Shown here piece by piece: positions 42,007-50,941 of a stretch of DNA of 64,000 nt. The first letter of the stretch is position 1. Every line of letters begins with the position of its first letter. Made by a program: the position numbers and the translations under genes. Below the pieces are notes generated by a model. That model searched no databases. It saw only the letters and a program-made list of their open reading frames with translations, and was not told where the DNA came from. This stretch comes from Cupriavidus sp. MP-37 (GTDB taxonomy: Bacteria; Pseudomonadota; Gammaproteobacteria; Burkholderiales; Burkholderiaceae), in NCBI RefSeq assembly GCF_020618415.1, contig NZ_CP085345.1, positions 1,426,001-1,490,000 of the forward strand, read 5' to 3'.

Positions 42007-43617
42007 ATGCGCAAACAACAACTCGCCATCACGGCACTCCTCGCAACCCTGCTGGCCCTGGGTGGCTGCGCCAGCGGCAGCGGTTCGACGTCGATGGGCA
42101 CCAGCGATACCGCGGGGACCAATGGCGGCACCAACGGCGGCACCAACGGCGGTACGAGCGGCGGTACCAATGGCGACACCAACGGGGGCACCGGCAGCAC
42201 CGGTGGGACGGGTGGCACTGACGTGGCCGGTGGCGGTACCGGGGGCACGGGTGGTGGGACCGGTGGCGGCAGCGGCGGCACGGGCGGTGGCAATGGAGGC
42301 AATACCGGCGGTGGCGAGACGCCCGCCGCAAAGACCCCGACCGCCACGGTGATCAACAACGCCGGCACGGTGCTGGGCAATACGGGCAGCACCGTCAGCG
42401 ATCTCGGCAACCAGCTTGGCAACGCCAACCTGCCGCTGCTGCCGGGCCAGACCCAGAGCGGGCTGGGCGGCGTGGTGGCGTCGACCGGCGATGCCGTCGG
42501 CGCGCTGGCCACGGGTCTGCAATCGGGCCTGGGCAGCATGCCCAATTCGACTAACCCGGTCGGCACCACCGTCGCCAGCACCGGCAACGTGGTGACCGAA
42601 CTGGGCAAGGCGGTGTCGAGCGCCGGCACGGCCGTGAGCGGCCTGGGCACCGGCCAGCTGGCACCGCTGGCGCCGCTGACTTCGCCGCTGGGCACGGTGG
42701 TCGGCACGCTGGGCAATACCGTGAGCAACACCGGCGGGACGCTGACCTCGGTGCTGTCGAGCGGTGCGGTCGAGCAGGTCACCATCACCACCAGCAAGCT
42801 GATCGTGCCGATCACCTCGCAGCTGACCAGCACCACGCAATCGCTGGGCGCCGCGACCGGGCTGGGCACCCCGACCGCCGGCCTGCTGGCGACGGTGGGC
42901 GGCGCGCTGGCCACCGCGGGCAGCAAGCTGCAGCAGACCAACACGCCGGTGGTTTCAGGCGTCGGCGGCGTGGTGAATGCCACCGGCACCACCGTGGCCG
43001 CGCTCGGCGGCGCGGTGAACGGCCCGGCCGGCGGCGGCGGGCTGGGCGCGCTGAGCCCGGTCCTGGCACCGGTAACTTCGCTGGCCGGGGGGCTGACGGG
43101 GGGTGGGGGCGCTGGCGGCACCGGTTCGCCGCTGGCGCCTGTCACCGGCCTGGTCGGCAGCGTCACCGGCGGCCTGACTGCCGCCACCGCCAACACGCCG
43201 CTGGCACCGGTCACGACGCTGGTCAGCGGCGCGGTGGGCGGCCTCGGCAGCACCACCGGCGGCAGCAGCGCTTCGCCGCTGGCGCCGGTCACCGGCCTGG
43301 TCGGCGCCGTCACCGGCGGCCTGACCTCCGCCACGGCCAGCACACCGCTGGCACCGGTCACCGGCGCGGTGAGCGGCGTGGTGAATGGCGTCGTCGGTGG
43401 CGTCGTCGGTGGCGTGGTCGGCAGCGTTGGCGGCGCAACCGCCGGCACCGGCACCACCAGCCCGCTGGCTCCGGTCACCAATGTCGTCTCCGCCGTGACC
43501 GGCGGCGCCACCACCACCGCGGGCAGCACCACCACCAAGGGTTCGGTCACCGGCCCCGTCGGTGGCCTGGTCGGCGGCTTGCTCGGCGGCCTGAGCGGCG
43601 CGCTCGGCCAGAAGTAA
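42007..43617 (+). CDS. Glycine-rich collagen-like-repeat lipoprotein B
   Basis: A 536-residue lipoprotein. Lipobox LLALGGC ends the signal, then residues 22-105 are a Gly/Thr repeat tract built on NGGT and GGTGG units. The middle repeats the pattern seen in lipoprotein A (GGVVASTGDAVGALATG, TVASTGNVVTELGKAVSSAG). The C-terminal third repeats SPLAPVTGLVG-VTGGLT-TPLAPVT units. ATG 42007 has AAGGAAC upstream; ATG 41992 is an alternative. It reads toward the FhaC-type transporter gene 181 bp downstream. Codon content is extreme GC. It is a probable surface/matrix protein of unknown function. Confidence 0.8.
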   Translation: MRKQQLAITALLATLLALGGCASGSGSTSMGTSDTAGTNGGTNGGTNGGTSGGTNGDTNGGTGSTGGTGGTDVAGGGTGGTGGGTGGGSGGTGGGNGGNTGGGETPAAKTPTATVINNAGTVLGNTGSTVSDLGNQLGNANLPLLPGQTQSGLGGVVASTGDAVGALATGLQSGLGSMPNSTNPVGTTVASTGNVVTELGKAVSSAGTAVSGLGTGQLAPLAPLTSPLGTVVGTLGNTVSNTGGTLTSVLSSGAVEQVTITTSKLIVPITSQLTSTTQSLGAATGLGTPTAGLLATVGGALATAGSKLQQTNTPVVSGVGGVVNATGTTVAALGGAVNGPAGGGGLGALSPVLAPVTSLAGGLTGGGGAGGTGSPLAPVTGLVGSVTGGLTAATANTPLAPVTTLVSGAVGGLGSTTGGSSASPLAPVTGLVGAVTGGLTSATASTPLAPVTGAVSGVVNGVVGGVVGGVVGSVGGATAGTGTTSPLAPVTNVVSAVTGGATTTAGSTTTKGSVTGPVGGLVGGLLGGLSGALGQK

Positions 43618-43628
43618 TCCTGCCTTGG

Positions 43629-43663
43629 CCGCTGCCCGGCGATCGCGTGATCGCGGGCAGCGG
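43629..43663 (+). terminator. Strong stem-loop after lipoprotein B
   Basis: CCGCTGCCCG and CGGGCAGCGG enclose CGATC-GCGT-GATCG, giving a 15-bp stem with a single bulged G. It starts 11 bp after the stop codon. There is no T-run, so termination would be partial or Rho-assisted, allowing read-through to the transporter gene at 43799. Confidence 0.5.
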
Positions 43664-43798
43664 TGCTCACCTGATTCAACGTAGCGGCCACGCGCTGGAC
43701 CGGCAGCATCGGACAGCAGGCGCCAGGGGGTAGCGGCAATCCCCACGCCGGTGGCACGCGACGTCAATAGCCGCAGTGTTTCTTACAGGGGTTTTGCC

Positions 43799-45466
43799 AT
43801 GCGTGCACGTCATCGCGTTGCCGCGCTGCTGGTCGGCGTCGGCGCGTTCCATCACGGCCTGGTCCAGGCCGATCCGCGCAGCCCGGTCCAGGGCGATCCG
43901 ACCCAGACGCTTCCCAAGATTGCACCGGCCCGGCCCGACAGCCGCGTGACCGTGCAGGTCGAGCGGCCGCAGCCCGCGATGCAGGACCTGCTCAACGCGC
44001 GCCTGACGCCGCGGCGCTTTCGCATCGAGGGCGCCAAGACGCTGCCGTTCGACGAAGTGGCCGCGCAGTTCAAGCCGCTGGCCAACCGCGAGATCACGGT
44101 GGCGCAGCTGCTGGAAGCCGCCAATGCGGTGACGCAGATGTACAAGGAGCGCGGCTACCCGCTGTCGTTCGCCTTCGTGCCGGCGCAGGACTTCGCCAAC
44201 GGCGATGTGCTGGTGACGGTGGTCGAAGGTTACGTGGCCAAGGTGACCGTGACCGGCAAGGCGGGCCCGGCCGAGCGCCGCCTGCGCGCCATCGCCGAGA
44301 AACTGCAGCAGGACCGCCCCCTGCGCCAGGACCGCTTCGAGCACTACGTCAACGCGCTGGCGCTGCAGCCGGGCCTGCAGGTGGCGGCCACGGTGCAGCC
44401 GCCGACCACCACCGACGGCGCCTGCGAGATGGTGCTCGAGGTCAAGCGCAAGCCCTTCACCTTCGGCACCGGCATCGAATACATGTCGCCGGGCCTGCGC
44501 GCCATCGCCACGGCGACCACCAACAGCCTGACCCCGCTGGGCGAGCAGATCTCGGTGTCGGCGCTGTTTCCGAAGGGCCGCGACAGCGAGGAGTACTACG
44601 CCGCCAGCTATGCGCAGCCGATCGGCACCGAAGGCATGGTGGCGCGGCTCAATGCCTCGCACTACCGCGGCGTGCCGCAGAACGCGACGCTGCCGCCGAT
44701 CGGCTTCAACCCCCGCTATGTCAACGACACCAAGCGCATCGGCGGCACCCTGAGCTATCCGCTGCTGCTGTCCAACGCGCATACGCTCACGCTGACCGGC
44801 GGCGTCTACGGTGCCGACCAGTTCGAGCGCTATACCCATGCCGCGACCGGCACGCGCGTCACGCTCGGCACCAATGTGCGCGTGGCCACCGCCGAGCTGA
44901 CCTACGTGCAACGCGGCGAAGGCGTCAGCCGCAATGCCACGCTGGGCCTGTACAAGGGTTTCGATGCGATGGGCGCGAGCCGCCAGAACAACAGCAACGA
45001 CCTGAGCTTCTTCCGCACGCGGCTGCTGCTGTCGCAATCGAAAGACCTGCCCGCGGGCTTTGGCCTGACCGTGGCCGCGGCCGGCCAGTACAGCGGCGAC
45101 CGGCTGGCATCCGGCGAGCAGATCAGCTTTGGCGGACGCTTCTTCGGCCTGGGCTATCCCGCCGGGGAAGTTGCCGGCGACAAGGGCTGGGGCGCGTCGG
45201 CGGAAATCAGCCGGCTGTTCCTGCCGGACCTTACCTACCTGCGCACGATCCAGCCTTATGTCTCCGCCGACGTGGCGCGCGTGTATTCCAACAGCGTGTC
45301 GCTGTCGCACCGCAGCCTGTCGTCGGTGGCCCTCGGCGCGCGCTTCTCGGACCGGCGCTACTACACGCTGGACCTGTCGCTGGCGCAGCCGGTCGGCGAC
45401 AAGCCGACCAATGCCAGCCGCCGCTCGCCGCGCATCAACATGATTTATTCCTACCAGTTCGACTGA
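43799..45466 (+). CDS. ShlB/FhaC/HecB-family two-partner secretion transporter (TpsB)
   Basis: A 555-residue outer-membrane protein with a signal peptide (about 1-24) and an N-terminal plug/linker. The POTRA_2 domain is at about 80-160 (RRFRIEGAKTLPFDEVAAQF, YKERGYPLSFAFVPAQDFANGDVLVTVVEGYVAKV). The FhaC-type 16-strand barrel ends in IYSYQFD with a C-terminal aromatic. Normally TpsB exports a large TpsA exoprotein, but no TpsA gene is adjacent; the neighbour is the glycine-rich lipoprotein B. It may export that protein, a distant substrate, or act in another way. It ends at a strong terminator. Confidence 0.9.
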   Translation: MRARHRVAALLVGVGAFHHGLVQADPRSPVQGDPTQTLPKIAPARPDSRVTVQVERPQPAMQDLLNARLTPRRFRIEGAKTLPFDEVAAQFKPLANREITVAQLLEAANAVTQMYKERGYPLSFAFVPAQDFANGDVLVTVVEGYVAKVTVTGKAGPAERRLRAIAEKLQQDRPLRQDRFEHYVNALALQPGLQVAATVQPPTTTDGACEMVLEVKRKPFTFGTGIEYMSPGLRAIATATTNSLTPLGEQISVSALFPKGRDSEEYYAASYAQPIGTEGMVARLNASHYRGVPQNATLPPIGFNPRYVNDTKRIGGTLSYPLLLSNAHTLTLTGGVYGADQFERYTHAATGTRVTLGTNVRVATAELTYVQRGEGVSRNATLGLYKGFDAMGASRQNNSNDLSFFRTRLLLSQSKDLPAGFGLTVAAAGQYSGDRLASGEQISFGGRFFGLGYPAGEVAGDKGWGASAEISRLFLPDLTYLRTIQPYVSADVARVYSNSVSLSHRSLSSVALGARFSDRRYYTLDLSLAQPVGDKPTNASRRSPRINMIYSYQFD

Positions 45467-45493
45467 GTCCTGGCTTTTCCAAGGTTCCCTGCA

Positions 45494-45529
45494 CGGCCGG
45501 CGGCAGTTCAGCGCCGGCCGATTTTTTTT
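45494..45529 (+). terminator. Rho-independent terminator after TpsB gene
   Basis: CGGCCGGCG (45494-45502) pairs with CGCCGGCCG (45512-45520) across a 9-base loop and is followed by a run of eight T. It starts 28 bp after the stop codon. Confidence 0.93.
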
Positions 45530-45638
45530 GGGCCGACATCCCGGCCGCAGCGCAGCCGGCGCCGCAATTTCGCAACACTTTGGGCGGAACTGCCCCTGAC
45601 TCCGCACGCCAGCCTTGACCTGTCAACCATCACCAAAT

Positions 45639-45657
45639 GATAATCCTTCTCATTATT
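45639..45657 (+). promoter_or_regulatory. Fur box upstream of siderophore receptor
   Basis: The 19-bp site beginning GATAATCC and ending CATTATT matches the Fur consensus GATAATGATWATCATTATC at 15 of 19 positions by my count. It is 33 bp before the receptor start and predicts repression by iron. Confidence 0.8.
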
Positions 45658-45689
45658 GTTTCGTTTTGCTAATACATTAGAGGCGCAAA

Positions 45690-47966
45690 GTGCAGTATTC
45701 GGCAGTCATAACAAAAAAGAGCCACGGGAAGTCGGGTGCCATTCCACGTTTGACCAGCATGGTCGGCGCAGCCGTTGCAGCGGCGCCGGTTGCCGCCCAG
45801 CAGGCGCCCAAGCCGGTCGAGCTGCCGCAGGTCACGGTCACCGGCGACAGCGGCTTCAAGGCGGAAAGCTCGTCGTCGATCAAGAATCCCGAGCCGCTGC
45901 GCGATACGCCGCGCTCGATCACGGTGATTCCGCAGGAAATCATCCAGAGCACCGGCTCGACCACGCTGACCGACGTGCTGCGCACGGTGCCGGGCATTGC
46001 GTTCGGTGCGGGCGAGGGCGGCAACCCGGTTGGCGACCGTCCGTTTATCCGCGGCTATGACGCGCAGGCGAGCACCTTCCTCGACGGTTTCCGCGATATC
46101 GGCGCGCAGTCGCGCGAGCTGTTCAACGTCGAGAACGTCGAAGTGACCAAGGGCCCGGCCGGCGCCTACGACGGGCGCGGCTCGGCCGGCGGCAGCATCA
46201 ATATCACCAGCAAGGCGCCGAAGCTGGCCAACTTTGCCGAAGGCAATATCGGCGTCGGCAATGCGCAATATGTCCGCGGCACCGCCGACGGCAACTGGCA
46301 GTTCGCCGACCACGCGGCGTTCCGCCTCAATGCGATGTTCCACGACCAGGACGTCGCCGGCCGCGATGCCGTGCACCAGAAGCGCTGGGGCGTGGCGCCG
46401 TCGGTGGCGTTCGGGCTGGGCACCGACACGCGCCTGACGCTGTCGTACTACCACATGCAGACCGACGACATCCCCGATGTCGGCATCCCCTACAACAACC
46501 CCGCCTTCACCGCGCGCCGCGACGGCCGTCCGCGCACGCGCCAGACCGGCGACGGCTCGCCGGTCAACGTGCCGCGCAGCACCTACTACGGCCTGCTCGA
46601 CCGCGACTTCCGCAAGGACCAGGCCGACATGGGCACGATCCGCTTCGAGCACGATTTTTCGCCGGCGCTGAAGTTCCGCAACCAGACCCGCTTCTCGCGC
46701 ACCAACCAGGACTACATCTACACGCAGCCTGACGACAGCAAGGGCAACATCTATTACGACCTGCTCTGGCGCCGCGTCAACACGCGCTATTCCACCGCGC
46801 GCACGGTGGCCAACCAGACCGACCTGTCGGGCGAGTTCCTGACCGGCGCGATCAAGCACAAGTACGTCTTCGGCGTCGAGTTCTCGCAGGAGAAGAGCGA
46901 GAACGACACCTACACCGTCGACACCGGCAACAGCAGCTGCCCGAACGGCGCGGGCGCGGCCGGCGGCTACAACTGCACCACGCTGCTCAACCCCAACCCC
47001 AACGACCCGTGGCGCGGCAGCATCGCGCGCACCAACAACCCGACCAACGCCAAGACCAACACGGCGTCGGTGTACCTGTTCGACTCGGTCGAGCTGAACA
47101 AGCAGTGGATCGTCAACGGCGGCGTGCGCTTCGACAGCTACCGCACCAGCTTCACCGCGGCGCGCGCGGCCAACGGCTCGCGTGCCGAATACTCGCGCGA
47201 CGACAACCTGTTCAACTACCAGCTGGGCGTGGTGTACAAACCGGTGGAAAACGCCAGCTTCTACATGTCGTACGGCACCTCGTCGACCCCCGCGGGCGCG
47301 TTCCTGGCACAGGGCTCGGATCCCAACGGGCTGGCCCCGGACCGCAGCGGCAACCGCGGCGACCAGCTGGCGCCGGAAAAGAACCGCTCGTTCGAACTGG
47401 GCACCAAGTGGGACGTGCTGAAGAATCGCCTGGCACTGACCGCGGCGATCTTCCGCATCGAGACCACCAACGCCCGCATCGTGCAGCAGGACGGCACCGC
47501 GGCGATGGCCGGCAACAAGCGCGTGGACGGCTTCGAGCTGGGCTTCTCCGGCAACCTGACCGACAAGTGGGCCATGTTCGGCGGCTACACCCACCTGAAG
47601 AGCGAGCTGCGCAACAACGGCGGCGCCGGCGCGGCCTTCGGCCAGACCAACGGCCAGGCGTTCCCGAATACGCCGGAAGACAGCTTCAGCCTGTGGACCA
47701 CGTACCAGCTGCTGCCTAACCTGACCATCGGCGGCGGCGCGTACTACGTGTCGAAGATCTGGGGCAACCAGGGCACCAACAAGTGGGTGGCGCCGTACTG
47801 GCGCTTCGATGCGATGGCCGCATACCGCATCAACAAGAACGTGGCGCTGCAGCTGAACGTGCAGAACCTGACCGACAAGACCTACTACAGCCAGGCCTAT
47901 ACCTCGCACTATGCGACGGTGGCACCGGGCCGCACCGCGGTGCTGAACCTGAACCTGCGCTACTGA
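45690..47966 (+). CDS. fiu: TonB-dependent catecholate siderophore receptor, Fiu-like
   Basis: A 758-residue outer-membrane receptor with signal and TonB-box region VELPQVTVTGD. The plug domain has RDTPRSITVIPQEIIQ, VPGIAFGAGEGGN, FIRGYDAQASTFLDGFRDIG and VEVTKGPAGAYDGRG. A 22-strand barrel follows and ends in LNLNLRY with a C-terminal aromatic residue. The plug motifs place it near Fiu/PiuA, which import iron with mono-catechols or dihydroxybenzoyl-serine. The start is GTG 45690. The Fur box upstream, a Sel1-repeat gene downstream, and a terminator after it support a single iron-regulated unit. Confidence 0.9.
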   Translation: MQYSAVITKKSHGKSGAIPRLTSMVGAAVAAAPVAAQQAPKPVELPQVTVTGDSGFKAESSSSIKNPEPLRDTPRSITVIPQEIIQSTGSTTLTDVLRTVPGIAFGAGEGGNPVGDRPFIRGYDAQASTFLDGFRDIGAQSRELFNVENVEVTKGPAGAYDGRGSAGGSINITSKAPKLANFAEGNIGVGNAQYVRGTADGNWQFADHAAFRLNAMFHDQDVAGRDAVHQKRWGVAPSVAFGLGTDTRLTLSYYHMQTDDIPDVGIPYNNPAFTARRDGRPRTRQTGDGSPVNVPRSTYYGLLDRDFRKDQADMGTIRFEHDFSPALKFRNQTRFSRTNQDYIYTQPDDSKGNIYYDLLWRRVNTRYSTARTVANQTDLSGEFLTGAIKHKYVFGVEFSQEKSENDTYTVDTGNSSCPNGAGAAGGYNCTTLLNPNPNDPWRGSIARTNNPTNAKTNTASVYLFDSVELNKQWIVNGGVRFDSYRTSFTAARAANGSRAEYSRDDNLFNYQLGVVYKPVENASFYMSYGTSSTPAGAFLAQGSDPNGLAPDRSGNRGDQLAPEKNRSFELGTKWDVLKNRLALTAAIFRIETTNARIVQQDGTAAMAGNKRVDGFELGFSGNLTDKWAMFGGYTHLKSELRNNGGAGAAFGQTNGQAFPNTPEDSFSLWTTYQLLPNLTIGGGAYYVSKIWGNQGTNKWVAPYWRFDAMAAYRINKNVALQLNVQNLTDKTYYSQAYTSHYATVAPGRTAVLNLNLRY

Positions 47967-47992
47967 GCGCGGCGGCCGCAAGGCCAAACCAC

Positions 47993-48027
47993 GCGGCACG
48001 CGGCCGGCAGCGGCCGCGTGCCGCTTT
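47993..48027 (+). terminator. Terminator-like hairpin after siderophore receptor
   Basis: A perfect 14-bp stem (47993-48006 with 48011-48024, GCAG loop) is followed by only three T. It lies 26 bp after the receptor stop and 24 bp before the Sel1 gene start, so it may attenuate rather than stop transcription. Confidence 0.7.
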
Positions 48028-48050
48028 GCCATTCAACCGAAGCCCTTCGT

Positions 48051-48854
48051 ATGGATACCCTGCCCTTCCGCGTTGCCACGCCGGTCGAACTCGACCAGCT
48101 CGGTCCCGCCGCGCTGCGCGACAAGCTGGCCGGCCCGCCCCACCTGGCACTGCCCTGGCTGGGCGGCGCCGCGGTGGCGGGCCACCTCGACGCGCAGATG
48201 GTGCTGGGCCAGTGGTTCCTGGCCGGCCATGGCGTCACGCGCGACCCGGTGCGCGCCTTCACCTGGTTCAAGCATGCGGCGCACGCGGGCCACGCGGGCG
48301 CGGCCAACCTGGCGGGCCGATGCTACGAGAACGGCTGGGGCACCGCACCGGATGCGCGCGCCGCCGCGCACTGGTACACGCTGGCAGCCGAGCGCGGCTC
48401 GGACTGGGGCATGTACAACCTGGCCACGGCGCTGGTGCTGGGACAGGGCATCGCCGCGGACCGGCGCGCCGCGCTCGGCTGGTACCAGCGCGCCGCGGCG
48501 CTTGGCCATGCCAAGTCGCTCAATATCGTCGGCGGCTTTTATGAAGACGGCTGGGAGGTGGCACCCGACCCGGTGCGCGCGGCCGCGTACTACCGCCAGG
48601 CGGCCGAAGGCGGCGATTTCCGCGGCCAGTTCAACCATGCGCGCATGCTGGCGCTGGCAGGGCGCGAGGCTGAAGCGCAGCAATGGATCGGGCTGGTGCC
48701 GCAGACCGCCACCGCGCCCTTCATCGACAAGATGCTGGCCTTCCTGCGCGACGCGCCGCAGCCGGCGCTGCAGCGCCTGTACCCGCATGCCCGCCAGGCC
48801 GCACAAGCCGCGCAGACCGCGCAGCCGCAGCCGGAAGCCGTCGCCGCAGCCTGA
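48051..48854 (+). CDS. Sel1-repeat (TPR-like) protein, siderophore-receptor partner
   Basis: A 267-residue protein with no signal peptide, built of Sel1 repeats: LGQWFLAGHGVTRDPVRAF, AGRCYENGWGTAPDARAAAH, LATALVLGQGIAADRRAALG and VGGFYEDGWEVAPDPVRAAA. It serves as a protein-protein scaffold. In Pseudomonas-type loci a Sel1 protein sits with the piuA/fiu receptor and piuC oxygenase; here piuC is missing. ATG 48051 is used because the upstream frame is hairpin sequence. Confidence 0.87.
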   Translation: MDTLPFRVATPVELDQLGPAALRDKLAGPPHLALPWLGGAAVAGHLDAQMVLGQWFLAGHGVTRDPVRAFTWFKHAAHAGHAGAANLAGRCYENGWGTAPDARAAAHWYTLAAERGSDWGMYNLATALVLGQGIAADRRAALGWYQRAAALGHAKSLNIVGGFYEDGWEVAPDPVRAAAYYRQAAEGGDFRGQFNHARMLALAGREAEAQQWIGLVPQTATAPFIDKMLAFLRDAPQPALQRLYPHARQAAQAAQTAQPQPEAVAAA

Positions 48855-48867
48855 ACGCCGCGAGGGC

Positions 48868-49074
48868 TCAGGTCACGCGGAAGCCCACCTTCAACGTGAC
48901 CTGGTAGTGCGCGATCTTACCATTCTGGATATGGCCGCGCGTTTCCACCACTTCGAACCAGTCGATGTTCTTGATGGTTTCGCCGGCCTTGGCGATGGCG
49001 CTCTGGATGGCCTGGTCGCAGCCGTCGGGCGAAGAGCCGACGATCTCGACCAGCTTGTAGGTGTGGTTCGTCAT
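48868..49074 (-). CDS. Dodecin flavin-binding protein
   Basis: A 68-residue dodecin with the full family pattern: YKLVEIVGSSPDGCDQAIQ, then AKAGETIKNIDWFEVVETRG (flavin-stacking Trp at W39) and HYQVTLKVGFRV. It forms a hollow dodecamer that binds flavins and probably stores or buffers them. ATG at 49072-49074 has a GGAG-like site upstream. It is convergent with the Sel1 gene and divergent from the PLD gene. Confidence 0.94.
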   Translation of the reverse strand: MTNHTYKLVEIVGSSPDGCDQAIQSAIAKAGETIKNIDWFEVVETRGHIQNGKIAHYQVTLKVGFRVT

Positions 49075-49294
49075 TGTTTCTCCTTGGCGGCCGCCGCCGC
49101 AGGCGGTTGCATCCATCATAGGCGCCGCCCGCGCATAGCCCCAAGGCCGCGGCGGAACGCCGTGCGCGCCACAGATCCTGTTACACAATCCCCCTTTGCC
49201 AGTGGCGTATGCGGCTGCTACGCTGCGTTCCCGCCCCGGACAGGTGCGGCGCGCGGCGCGCGCACGCTGTCCTTCACCGACGCCAAGATCCGCC

Positions 49295-50011
49295 GTGACT
49301 TATCGCTTCCTTCGCCGGGCCGTGCTGGGCCTGGGCCTGGCCGCCGTGTTGTCGGCCTTCACCTCGTTCAGTCCCTTCGCGCTGCTGGCGCATGCCCGTT
49401 CGGCATCGACCTTCGACCAGGTCTCCGAGACCATCGCCGACAGCATCAGCGAGACCTTCAACGAGGCCATCGCCAATCACTTCCCTTCCCGCACCGGCAA
49501 GCCCGCGCAACCGGCGCAGCCGCCCGATGCCAGGCCGCTGCCGACCAAACCCTTTGCCGATGGCAGCGGCTACACGCTGTGCTTCGTTCCCGACGGCGCG
49601 AGTTGCCAGGCGCTGCTGATCAATGCGATCCGCAGCACGCGCCAGCGCCTGCTGATCCAGGCCTATTCGTTCACCAGCGCGCCGATTGCCGAGGCCGTGG
49701 CGCAGGCGCACCGGCGCGGCGTCGACGTGCGCGTGATCCTCGACAAGAGCCAGCAGAGCGAGCGCTATACCAGCGCCACCTTCCTCAAGCACGCCGGCGT
49801 GCCGGTGGTGATCGACAACAAGCCCGCGATCGCCCATAACAAGGTGATGGTGTTCGACGACCAGGCGGTCTTCACGGGATCATTCAACTTCACCAAGTCG
49901 GCGCAGGAGCGCAACGCCGAGAACGGCATGCTGATCCGCGGCGACGCGGCGGTGGTCAAGGCCTATACCGACAACTGGCACAAGCGCTACCGGCAGTCGC
50001 GCGCGTACTGA
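49295..50011 (+). CDS. Phospholipase D-like (HKD) protein, secreted or membrane-anchored
   Basis: A 238-residue protein with an N-terminal hydrophobic segment (AVLGLGLAAVLSAFTSF) that is a signal or anchor. The catalytic domain has one HKD motif, HNKVMVFDDQAVFTGSFNFT, near residues 192-211, so it would act as a dimer like Nuc endonuclease or PLD6. GTG 49295 is favoured; TTG 49196 and GTG 49202 are in frame. Substrate is unclear (phospholipid, DNA or RNA). Confidence 0.83.
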   Translation: MTYRFLRRAVLGLGLAAVLSAFTSFSPFALLAHARSASTFDQVSETIADSISETFNEAIANHFPSRTGKPAQPAQPPDARPLPTKPFADGSGYTLCFVPDGASCQALLINAIRSTRQRLLIQAYSFTSAPIAEAVAQAHRRGVDVRVILDKSQQSERYTSATFLKHAGVPVVIDNKPAIAHNKVMVFDDQAVFTGSFNFTKSAQERNAENGMLIRGDAAVVKAYTDNWHKRYRQSRAY

Positions 50012-50118
50012 AGGCGGCATCGGCGCGGCCCCCGCCTGCACGAAGCGGCATGCGGTGGCACACTGGCGGGCTGATATTGCGGCAACCCTGCCAAGTCCTT
50101 TCCGGAGAACCCTTCGCC

Positions 50119-50829
50119 ATGACAGCCATTCCCGACAGCCAGTGGATCCGCGTCGATACCGCCGCGGGCAGCTTCGATGCCTACCTGAGCCTGCCGCCGG
50201 CGGGCGTGCAGCCCGGCGCGCCGGGCATCGTGCTGCTGCAGGAAATCTTCGGCGTGAACGAGCATATCCGCGCGGTGGCCGACCAGTACGCCGCCGACGG
50301 CTATGCCGTGCTGGCGCCGGACGTGTTCTGGCGCCAGGCGCCGCGCGTGCAGCTCGGCTACGAGGGCGACGACATGGCGCGCGCGATGGCCTTGCGCAAG
50401 GCGGTGGACGTGGCCGCCGCACTCGACGATATCGCCGCCACGGTGCAGGTGCTGCGCCAGCATACCGGCGCCGGCAAGGTGGCCGCGGTGGGCTACTGCT
50501 TCGGCGGGCTGCTGTCGTACCTGAGCGCGGCGCGCGGACTGGTCGATGCGGCCGTGCCCTTTTACGGCGGCGGCATCCAGAACCAGCTTCAGGAAGCCGC
50601 CAACATCCGCGTGCCGGTGCAGTTCCACTACGGCGCGCTCGACGCGCATATCCCGCCCGACGCCGTGCAGGCCGTGCGCGACGCGATGGCCGGCAAACCC
50701 GCCACCGAGATCCACGTCTACCCGCAGGCCGACCACGGCTTCAATTGCTGGGCGCGCGGCTCCTACCACCAGCCCAGCGCCGCCCTGGCGCACGGGCGCG
50801 CGCTGGTGTTCCTGTCGGCCTCGTTGTAG
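50119..50829 (+). CDS. Dienelactone hydrolase family protein
   Basis: A 236-residue alpha/beta hydrolase of the DLH type. The nucleophile is C127 in GYCFGG, Asp lies in GALDAHIPP and His in ADHGFNCW, with the conserved E42 in LLQEIFG. ATG 50119 has a GGAG upstream. The classic role is cis-dienelactone to maleylacetate in chloroaromatic degradation; many paralogs have other ester substrates. It lies about 110 bp before an acyl-CoA ligase gene and could be co-transcribed. Confidence 0.9.
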   Translation: MTAIPDSQWIRVDTAAGSFDAYLSLPPAGVQPGAPGIVLLQEIFGVNEHIRAVADQYAADGYAVLAPDVFWRQAPRVQLGYEGDDMARAMALRKAVDVAAALDDIAATVQVLRQHTGAGKVAAVGYCFGGLLSYLSAARGLVDAAVPFYGGGIQNQLQEAANIRVPVQFHYGALDAHIPPDAVQAVRDAMAGKPATEIHVYPQADHGFNCWARGSYHQPSAALAHGRALVFLSASL

Positions 50830-50941
50830 TCTGCCCTCCGCCACAAGGAACCGCCGGCTTGCCATGGCGAGCCGGCACACCTTATCCTCGGCGCTTGGCT
50901 TCAAGACTTGCTGGACCCCAACCATAACAATGGAGACCACC

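Noticed and set aside
41934..43757. 607-residue Pro/Val-rich minus-strand frame over lipoprotein B
   Set aside because: It is the reverse reading of the Gly/Thr repeat gene; the plus-strand frame has signal peptide, lipobox and ribosome site.
42007..45466. Classical two-partner secretion pair (TpsA/TpsB)
   Set aside because: The protein before TpsB is a repeat lipoprotein without a TPS domain, so a classical TpsA assignment is not supported.
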